Shown: positions 56,103 to 64,000 of the stretch, piece by piece
Position numbering within the stretch: position 1 is the stretch's first letter
Layout: every line of letters begins with the position of its first letter
Assembly (NCBI GenBank): GCA_027605045.1
Contig: JAQFWX010000004.1
Location: forward strand, 3,110,683-3,174,682
Direction of reading: 5' to 3'
Source: Phallus indusiatus
Taxonomy: Eukaryota > Basidiomycota > Agaricomycetes > Phallales > Phallaceae
Length of the DNA stretch: 64,000 nt
Made by a program: the position numbers and the translations under genes
Notes under the pieces: model-generated
Told to the model about the DNA's origin: nothing
What the model saw: only the letters and a program-made list of their open reading frames with translations
Databases searched by the model: none

Positions 56103-56288
56103 ATGAATTTTAACGCTATCATCGTTGTTCTCTCTGCTTTGTTCGCAGTCTCTTTCGCTGCGCCCGCTATCAACCCCGACGCAGGGTATGTATTTTCAAT
56201 TTTCATTGTCCAGATGACAAGTAATCACCGAATTAATTACATCTTTAGTGGCGGCTGCACTGACCTGAGATGCATAGGCTCGACTTAA
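56103..56288 (+). CDS. Tiny secreted peptide (40 residues, two cysteines)
   Basis: Exon 1 is 56103-56185 and exon 2 is 56249-56288, separated by a 63-bp intron (GTATGT..TTTAG). The precursor has a clear signal peptide (MNFNAIIVVLSALFAVSFAA) with likely cleavage near AA-PA. That leaves a mature chain of about 18-20 residues ending GGGCTDLRCIGST. No CaaX box is present, so it is not a lipidated mating pheromone, and no KEX2 repeats are seen. It could be an effector-like or signalling peptide, or the 5' remnant of a longer gene. The frame, the intron in phase 2 and a stop right after the Cys motif support a real, very short gene. Confidence 0.55.
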   Translation: MNFNAIIVVLSALFAVSFAAPAINPDAGYVFSIFIVQMTSNHRINYIFSGGCTDLRCIGST

Positions 56289-57795
56289 ACATTAGAAGTC
56301 TCAAGGAGCTTGCCTGTCTGGCTGAAAGAACGAATCGGGCCTGTAAATTTCTAACCTGTGCTTTGTCTTGTTTTTTATATGGTATCATGACTGTTTGTAC
56401 GACAATTTGACGTCTTATCTTCTTTGATCTCGTCGACGCATACTATGATCTAGCTATAGCTTAGCAATAGTCTGGAAAGTTGCTGAAAATTAGAAACGAG
56501 TGTGTGTGAGATTATAAAGTCAGCGTGCAGCTTCATTTTTCCTTCTTCATATGTCTTCTACAGAGACATTGGAGTACGTTGAGCCGGCTACAGCCTTATC
56601 TTATCAGTTGTTGTCCTAGTATTATGTGAGCATGAAGGAGCTGACCCTTACACCCTTCCCAGTAAAAAACCGGCCTCCCCCTGCCTCCAACACAGATGCC
56701 CTTACAAGTCAACGTGGCCTTGAATTACATCACCGAGTTGAATGCCAAGATTCGCCTCGGGAGCTTTTCCGACGGTACCGTCGGCAGCACATCAAACCGA
56801 GGAACGGTGTTCAACACTTGTTGAAATTGCGAATGAGAGAAACAAGACAATGTGTGGAAGTTTTTTAACCAATCCGAAACGGAAGAACCTAGGAAACCTT
56901 CGAGAAAAAACAGCGAACCGGCGCATCAATATTTTCGCATTTCACCCAAGCTGACGCTCATGCATTGATGGGCCGCACGCGCAAAAGGCAAAAGTGGAAG
57001 GTCATCGACTGATCTATTATTATCGTAAGTTTAGGAAGCGATTACAAGAAGAGATGGAGATGGAGCTAAAGTAAAACTTTTGGCGCGTGGGGCTTCGTGA
57101 TCCATGTGGAACGGGCGTTGCAACAATACGCTCGCAGAAATTCAACAGTAAAAAAGGTATACTCCAGAAGGTTTCCTGACAGATATTTAGCAACAGTATG
57201 AGCGCAAAGTTTGAGAAAAGAACATCATATCGCCGTGAATAAAAACTTAACAGGACAAAGCCAGAAGCGCCAAACAAGAACGAGTCGCGAGTCCCATGCC
57301 GCGTGTCACGGTAACACCAGACGCGGAGTTTCGCATTGACGCCTAAGAAATGAAATCAATGGCACCAGTGTCACCAAAGTCACGGTGCCATTGACAAGAA
57401 GACCTCGCAGGTAAACTGAAGCCTCGTGTATTAACAGGCAAGAGGTACAAAATGAAACTTCAACATGGTTTTGGGAAAAATGCCTTGGATGCATGGCGAT
57501 TATGATTGAAACGCGTCTCAAACCCACCGCCAAAAGACGTCGGACGTCCTCTTGGAAACAACAAACAACATCCAGACCCTTTTGACAGACTGAATTCTCT
57601 CGCTTAAAAAATGTTCAATTGGACTTTTTCGGTCTAGTTCATTTTTTTCGCCTTCTCGGCTGGTTTCTGTTTATTTATAAGATCTGTTTAGCTTCGAGTC
57701 TTTTTCAGCCTCTTTCTTTCCTCTTACCCTTTCCCGCTTCTCTTTCAACCGTTTGTATACTCAACGTATACAGTCCACTCGTTTTACTTCACAAA
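56289..57795. other. Intergenic stretch before the peroxidase gene
   Basis: A possible short exon at 56696-56827 (MPLQVNVALNYITELNAKI..) reads like protein but has no partner exons. The remaining frames look random. A pyrimidine-rich leader lies at 57640-57790. Confidence 0.4.
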
Positions 57796-59779
57796 ATGCG
57801 CTCCTCTGCGTTTCTCACTCTCGTTCTCTTTCTCGTCGTGAAGCATGCCTCTGCTTTTGGTATGCCAGGTTTTGGAAACTTTCCTCATACGAACCAAGTC
57901 TCCAAGTCCAAATCTTCTGCTCCCTTTGCGCAACCACACCATGGTTTGCTAATTAGTATGTGCCTACTCACTCATCAACAGATTGTCGATTTGGGGACAA
58001 GTTTAACCGTTCTTCAGATCCCCCTGCCCAACCCAGTCTCCCTTCTAACTCGATTGCGAGTAAGACCATCAATACCAAAGACATCCAAGGCGATATCCTG
58101 TAAGTTGTGCCTGTTCAGTATGCCAAAGGACGTCGTTGCTAACATTGTTGAAAAACAGACTCGGTATCAAAAAGGCGAAAGAGACCTTCCTGTTTTTCCA
58201 AATCACCAACTCCAACTGTTTTCAAAGCAAACTTGGGAGCCAGATTCACAGCCGTGTCACGAGCGTCGCCCAGCTCCTCGCAGACCCCAGTCAACAACCA
58301 ACTACGGCAGTCAACATCGCCTTCACTCAGGCTGGTTTAATCACAATGGGTGTCTACGACCCACTCGGAGACCCGGCTTTCTCCGCCGGCCAATTTGGTG
58401 CTGCTAGTAGTTTAGGGGATAATCCTGCTGATTGGGATCCGGCCTTTGCGCCAGGGAACCTCCATGGTGTTCTCATGGTAATGTCCAACACGACCGACAA
58501 TATTAATACCGAATTGAGTGCCATTGAAACGATATTAAATGGCTGTATATCATCTGTATTACGTTTAGATGCCTCTGCCAGACCAGGCGCATACCAGGGT
58601 CATGAACGTATGTGTTTTTCCTTCTACTCGGGCAGTCTTTCATTTTCATTCATATTATTTCTCGGTAGATTTCGGATATATGGACGGTATCGGCCAACCA
58701 TACGTTGATGGCTTCGGAACTGCCCTCCCTGGCCAAACCACAGTTCCTCTCGGCACAATTATCACTGGAGAAAACGGTGACCCCACGTTCAGACCTTCAT
58801 GGGCCACCGGCGGTTCCTTCCTCGCTTTCAGAAAACTCAAACAGCTTGTTCCGGAATTCAACCAATTCCTCTGGGAGAACGCCATTCAGAAGCCTGGAAT
58901 GACCCAACAGCAGGGTGCTGATTTGTTGGGTGCCAGAATGATTGGACGATGGAAGAGTGTAAGGAAGATCTTTCAAAATTTGTCGAGTAATACTTAATTT
59001 TCACATAGGGCGCACCTGTTGACCTGGCTCCTTTGGCTGACGATCCCGTGCTTGCGGCCGATCCCTCTAGGAATAACGATTTTGACTACAGTCATGATGG
59101 CTTTGATCTCGACTCAGATCAAACCCACTGTCCCTTCACTGCTCACACTCGTAAAACTAATCCTCGTGCCGATATCAACCCAGAGAACACTCTCAATCAT
59201 ATCATTCGATCTGGAATCCCCTATGGTCCTGAAGGTGAGTCCATGCCTTGATGAGATTTGTATTCAAGCTTGGACGCAGCGCTGATTTTGATTTTTTTTT
59301 TTAGTGACAGATAGTGAGGCTAGCTCTAACACGACCAGTATCGACCGTGGACTTGCTTTCGGTAAGTGCCTGCATTGTATGACTCGGACGAGGTTCTTAA
59401 AAGGCACGGGCACCATTTCAATTCAGTGTCGTATCAATCGTCCATCAACAACGGCTTCGTCTTCCAACAAGTTCAATGGTCAAACAACATCAAGTACGTA
59501 TATGGTTATGTTGGCTCATTCTCAAATTCAATAACACGTACCTGACGAATCATCGGATAATTCCACAGCTTCCCCTTCGGCAAGAACATCTCGCAACCAG
59601 GTTTCGACCCCATAGTTGGCCAGAATGGCGGCCAAGACCGCTCCGTAAGCGGTTTATACCCCGGTAATGCAAACGAAGCTGTCACCCTGCCTACCAATTT
59701 CGTAATCTCTAATGGTGGAGAATATTTCTTCTCTCCTCCGATTAGCGCGCTTTCGGGAAGATTGGGTAATGGCTTTTAA
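57796..59779 (+). CDS. Secreted dye-decolorizing peroxidase (DyP)
   Basis: Multi-exon gene starting at the ATG at 57796 with a signal peptide (MRSSAFLTLVLFLVVKHASAF). An intron after HH (about 57943-57980) leads into DIQGDIL, then the first ferredoxin-like half (LLADPSQQPTTAVNIAFTQ, FAPGNLHGVLMVMSN). The DyP signature is HFGYMDGIGQP, with the distal catalytic Asp of the GXXDG motif. The second half has FLAFRKLKQLVPEFNQFL, CPFTAHTRKTNPRAD (proximal heme His), NHIIRSGIPYGPE (distal Arg) and, at the end, FVISNGGEYFFSPP. All key residues are present. Such secreted heme peroxidases of wood- and litter-decay fungi oxidise dyes, phenolics and lignin-related compounds with H2O2. The in-frame ATG at 57619 would place a long hydrophobic leader before the signal peptide and is not preferred. 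The gene converges on the FAD monooxygenase gene. Confidence 0.92.
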
Positions 59780-60059
59780 TTTCTGAGCATGTGGCTTGTT
59801 TTTTTTTTTTTTGATTTTAAAGGGTACGCGGGTACGAGTTACCCTATAATATCAAATTATTTGTCTTTGACTCTATTTCCTTGATTGGGACTTTTTTTTT
59901 TGGTGTTCATTGTACGTGATTCGGACGCTTTTAGGTACTTAATAATATTATAATAAACTGCTTGCACGCGCTCAGACAATTAGGGTGATAGATTCGCAAA
60001 TATGTACAACTGTAATTGGTTGATCGATGTACGAACATTCTAGCAACAAAGCAATATAC

Positions 60060-61926
60060 TTATAAATCCGAGTCATTCCATAGTTCGTTCCAGCGCTCCA
60101 GGGCGTCCTTTTGGCAATCAAACCCAAACAAAATATTCTGGAGCGTCCTGCAATACATAGGGAAAAACCGGTGAATACATGATGCTCTGATGAGTACAAT
60201 TGACTCAACTTATCGACTACTCTGTCAGGGTTTGCGCCACCTTCTTTATTGGCTTCTCGGAAACGACGATCTCTCTCGCCCGCTTCCTCATCGGATAAAT
60301 GTAATTCACGACCATTTTCGGCGGCTTGAATGACACAATACTCGGCTCGCTCTTTCCTTAATTTCTAAGCGAAGAATATTTCATCAATACTCGGAAGAAG
60401 TCGTAGAGACCATGGGAGATACCTGGTATACCCTTAGAGCTTTGTTTATTTCCTCTTTGGAGTGAATCTTGGATAACACTACAGCAATAACAGCAGCATC
60501 TTCTACAGCCTGAGCTGCACCCTACCAAACCAAACCCGCGTAAGCCTGTGACCACTATGCGTACCGTTGTAATGAATAGTACCTGTGCAATATGAGGCAA
60601 AGTCGGATGACAGGCATCACCCAAAAGTGCCGTCTGCCCATCAACCCACGTCGGAAGAGGTTGATGAACCCTCAATTTCCACTCGCATACCTCGTCTTCT
60701 TGGACTAGAGAAAGTAACTCGCGAACTCTGGGACAAAAATCTGAGAAAACCTGGAGCATTCTTGACTTGGAGCCGCGTGTAGTCCAGGAAGCACTCGGAG
60801 CTAGTGCAAAATTTTCATCTGGATGTGCAGTTGAGATGTTGTAAACTTGGTGGGAAAGAATCGGGTACGACTATACAAGCAGTCAAAAAAACTTTTCTGC
60901 AGTCAGAAGGAAAAGAGTCAAATACCATGATAAGTCGTTTCGGTCCAATCCATCTATGAGTTTCGCTGCTGTCTATCAGTGAAAGGAGGTCAGGTTTGTC
61001 TAGCAGTTGAGAACGTCGCAACATGATTCGATAAGCGGCTTGGCCAGTGTCTTCAACTACAGATGTTATTTTTAGGAAGTTGATTTATGCAATATACTTC
61101 ATCTCTGCTGAAGTGAATCACCTTCATCTCTTATATTTAATCTCGCCAACATTAAAGCACGCGTCGGACTTTTGACACCATCGGCGGCAACTATAATATC
61201 TCCAGGAATCCAGTCCCCCTCGTTTTCTTTGTCTTGAGTGGGTCGTATGCGAATGCGTGTTTTATCCAAATCAACGCCAGTAATCGTCGTTCCCAGGCGA
61301 AACCGTATAGAACTTGAGTTTTGACAACCATGTATGAGTGCATTTTGGAGCGTGGACCTATGTGCGACCTGTAAAAAAGGACCGAGATGAGCAGGTAACT
61401 CCTAGATAAAAAGTAAACCAGAAATTTATTAACCATGGGTGGGTAGCCAAATTCTCCAGCTGCGTATTTGTAACTGACGGTCGATAGAACTTCGTCAGTC
61501 TTCGCTTCTAGTCAACAACTGGCACTCAGTATTCTTACGCCGAACTCGTCAAGAAATGGAATTACTATAAATGTTTGCGCTCGTCAGCTGCACCGCGTCT
61601 TCTCTGAGGAAGTCTAAGACACCGAAATAATCAAGTAACCGTGCGAGGTTTGGCGTGATATTGATTCCTGCTCCGACCTCCGCCAGTTCCGGTGCAGACT
61701 CAAACACGGTTATATCTTTGAAACCACGCAAAGACAGAGCCAGAGCGGTCGACAGGCCTCCCATTCCTCCTCCTATTATCAGAATCTTCAGATCGGACAA
61801 AGTAGGTTGTGCGAAGCCGTTGTCATTCGTTTGGTGCACAGATTTGTCGACATCAGACTGTACGGATTGTCCATCCGCGGATGGCACCAAGCTTGAGACC
61901 GTCAGCAGGGATGGGGGTGCTGTCAT
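60060..61926 (-). CDS. FAD-dependent monooxygenase (salicylate hydroxylase-like)
   Basis: Multi-exon gene whose first exon encodes a 46-residue hydrophilic leader and then the FAD-binding Rossmann motif KILIIGGGMGGLSTALALSL (GGGMGG at about residues 52-57). FESAPELAEVGAGINI and NLARLLDYFGVL follow. The second conserved motif PGDIIVAADGVKSPTR (the DG motif) and the third, TALLGDACHPTLPHIAQGAAQAVEDA (GD motif), are present in later exons. These are the three fingerprints of class A flavoprotein hydroxylases that use NAD(P)H and O2 to hydroxylate aromatic acids. The family includes salicylate and hydroxybenzoate hydroxylases, and the substrate is not readable. The last exons give SDEEAGERDRRF and end WNDSDL. 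Being next to a DyP peroxidase fits aromatic degradation, but neighbours in fungi need not be linked. The ATG at 61926 is the first true ATG of the frame. Confidence 0.85.
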
Positions 61927-62357
61927 AGTTGACACTTGGTAAGAATATATTGGTGGCTAGCTGGTGCGTAATTAATTAGGCAAGCCAGTTTCGGACGAAG
62001 TTCTGCCAATCATGGGAATTTTCAATTGCGGGACGGAACTTGTAATTTCAGGGCTTTCAATGAGTCTGCATCGACCTAATGTGATCAAACTATTTTTTAA
62101 ATTCAAAAAGGTGTACTATGCAAATTTTGGGATCTAACTTTACCTTTGGTTATATATGTTGGATGCTATGATACAAGTGGACAAAGACCGAGGTAAATCG
62201 TGACTCAATGTGACACCAACCGGGATTACCCGCTCCATGTTCATACCTGAACTCACATTTCAAACTCAGCTCTATTCCTATTCTCCTGCTTCCATGATCA
62301 ACGCCAAATACCAAATACAAATCTCAATCAGCTTCCAATTATTTATGCTTGCCTAAA
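61927..62357. promoter_or_regulatory. Divergent intergenic region holding two promoters
   Basis: About 430 bp between the start codons of the FAD monooxygenase (minus) and the membrane protein (plus). No clear TATA box or named operator was found. Confidence 0.4.
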
Positions 62358-64000
62358 ATGCCTGGATCAATTGAGAGCCAAAACTTATCTCCAAGTGCAG
62401 GCTATCGATTTCGCAATGCTGGTTCCGACACGGGCTCTGTTTGCGCTTCTGGCTCTATCTGTTCGAATATCATAACGGGGGAGGAAGAAATACCTATCGA
62501 TGAAATAAGAAGTGATCTGCGTTTAGACGAAGATAATGACGTCCCGGAATGTGAGTGTATGCTTGATCCTCTATGCAGAAAGTGCGTGGTTTGCCAGTAT
62601 ACAAAATCACAGCGGTGGTGTCCTTCTCGACGCGTGAACACAATCACACTCTTCCCCAAGGTTGTTATATTCATACAAAGATCCCATTCATTATCAACTT
62701 TTTGATGTTTTTTCTTCTCTTTAGTAACGATAACTCCGTCTCAGTTACCGAGGAGCAGTCAGTTCTTCATTGATTCATTGAATTATTGAGAGACTTATTT
62801 TCCCGAAGCAGATCCTGATACACCTATCGACCTGTCATACTTACAATGTAAATGCACCTCAAAATGCATGCATGAAACTAAAGCACTCCCTTAGCATGTG
62901 GCCCGAGCAGTGTGCCTTTTCCTTCGAAGAATAACACTGAACCACGTGAGGATACTTATTTGACATTGAATATGCTCCTAATACATGTATTAGAATCAAC
63001 ATCTTCCTCCGTTCCTAGTGAACGTGATAAACTAGCAGAGCTTCCTACCAGCAATACGTTCATGGGCCAGAGGGTTTTTTCCGCGAGTCGGAAGATTAAC
63101 GCCGATACTTCAAGCTTGCACACTCACGAGTCATTCACTTCCTCACTAAACCCTCTAAAGTTCCGGGCTGCTGAATCAGAAAACTCACTTAATGCTCATA
63201 AGTCGCGCGAGTGTCTTCCGAAGCGAATGTCTTTCGACAACGACCGACTTTCTATCTCTTCTTCTGTTCAAAATATGAGAAATGGTAAGCAGACCTGACC
63301 AAAGAAATCACTTAATCTCACATTTGCTAACTATAGCCCGTGCTGAAGAAACGGTTGCTACTGCTAGTGCCAGAGTCAAACCAGGACCTCGAGCTAGATC
63401 ACCTTCTCCTCTACATTTTCTCTTTCCCAAGTCTCACCATAAATTTGAACCGTTTCTTCCTATTGACCCTTATAAATTTAATATTTGTAAAGCTGCTAAT
63501 TTCGGAAATCTCGGTGATCTCTTCTCACAGGTACTGCGGCAATCCTACAGACATCTCCTCCTTCGTCTTCCATCCATATACTTCAGCCGCGTGACCCGGG
63601 TCTTTACTGCCGCAGAACTAAGCCGACCAGAAGTGGAGCGCATGATTGAAGGTAGAAATCAGGATCGGTTTAGGTGGCCTGCAGACCATGAATGGGTAGA
63701 TCCGATCGTTAGTCCCGCAATGATAAGGTTCAAGGAAAGCTGGGAATGTTTCATTGAGAGTGTCCTGAAAGAGTGGAAGACGTTGAATGTTGTTAGTGCT
63801 TTGCTGCTGACGTACGTAACAATGATTTTTCTACACCAATTAAGCTCATTTTGTGGTTTTTCGCAGTGCTGTTTTGGCCATTCTTCAAATCGAGGGCGCC
63901 TCAAAATCACTCATCATTCGAAGCTTTGCGTCCCTTTCTCTTATCTGCGGTCTCATGAGTCTTATCTACGGCTGTGTTTACATCTTACGGTTCGCTACGA
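62358..64000 (+). CDS. Uncharacterised Agaricomycete membrane protein, 5' part
   Basis: The gene starts at the ATG at 62358 and runs off the window. The N-terminal part is Ser-rich and disordered (AGSDTGSVCASGSIC..). Later exons give SPLHFLFPKSHHKFEPFLP, the segment RVFTAAELSRPEVERMIEGR, then FRWPADHEWVDP, PAMIRFKESWECFIESVLKEW and KTLNVVSALLLT. After an intron come two hydrophobic helices (AVLAILQIEGA and SFASLSLICGLMSLIYGCVY). This block is typical of a family I know only as hypothetical proteins from mushroom-forming fungi, with several membrane helices. Exon borders between 62581 and 62930 are unresolved. No function is known to me. Confidence 0.68.

Noticed and set aside
57619..57795. 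Upstream in-frame start for the DyP peroxidase
   Set aside because: It would place about 59 hydrophobic residues before a perfectly good signal peptide; this is more likely leader sequence.
1..64000. CRISPR arrays, bacterial-type operons, rRNA genes
   Set aside because: No regularly spaced repeats, Shine-Dalgarno-led gene chains or rRNA sequence were seen; the window is intron-rich fungal DNA.

Overview
This window is nuclear DNA from a filamentous basidiomycete, most likely an Agaricomycete. Almost every gene is broken by many short introns of about 50-90 bp with GT..AG ends and CTNAC-type branch sites. The gene set also fits: a secreted dye-decolorizing peroxidase, tandem P450s, a family of PD-(D/E)XK-like orphan proteins, and a large multi-intron membrane protein family of mushroom-forming fungi. 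No bacterial operons, CRISPR arrays or functional tRNA/rRNA genes were seen.

Layout. 0-0.6 kb: 3' end of a sphinganine C4-hydroxylase gene (SUR2 type). 0.6-8.4 kb: a duplication graveyard. It holds a decayed piece of a pentatricopeptide-repeat (PPR) gene, a 942-bp foldback transposon inside that piece, then decayed copies of an orphan gene and of a glycolipid transfer protein (GLTP) gene, and an open-reading jacalin-like lectin gene. 9.9-11.0 kb: an orphan basidiomycete gene with an in-frame stop. 11.9-18.1 kb (minus): intact mitochondrial PPR gene and a beta-propeller plus inositol polyphosphate 5-phosphatase gene. 19.1-25.3 kb (plus): three tandem cytochrome P450 genes. 26.3-29.7 kb (minus): a very large low-complexity nuclear-type protein with Rap1-C-like segments. 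31.1-40.5 kb: small anchored secretory protein, SAMHD1-type HD phosphohydrolase, secreted agmatinase-type ureohydrolase and MATE transporter. 41.8-44.1 kb: APC-family permease. 46.8-51.2 kb (minus): jacalin-like lectin, intact GLTP and the orphan gene. 51.9-53.0 kb: a second foldback element. 53-56 kb: gene-poor. 56.1-64 kb: a 40-residue secreted peptide, DyP peroxidase, FAD monooxygenase, and the 5' part of a membrane protein gene that runs off the window.

The central structural result is an inverted segmental duplication. The minus-strand block orphan gene 3' end - GLTP - jacalin lectin at about 50.3-46.8 kb is repeated in the same gene order on the plus strand at about 4.9-8.4 kb. In the left copy the orphan gene and GLTP are dead, while the lectin keeps all six exons open and even its TATA-like leader. 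A different fragment, from the PPR gene at 11.9-12.8 kb, sits next to it.

The most unusual signal is in the two ~1-kb foldback elements (3125-4066 and 51938-52950). Their termini are unrelated, yet both arms of both elements carry a tRNA-type A box and B box, spaced 42-44 nt start to start as in a tRNA gene. All functional calls come from reading motifs by eye; no database search was possible, and exon borders marked approximate are inferred from splice consensus and reading frame.
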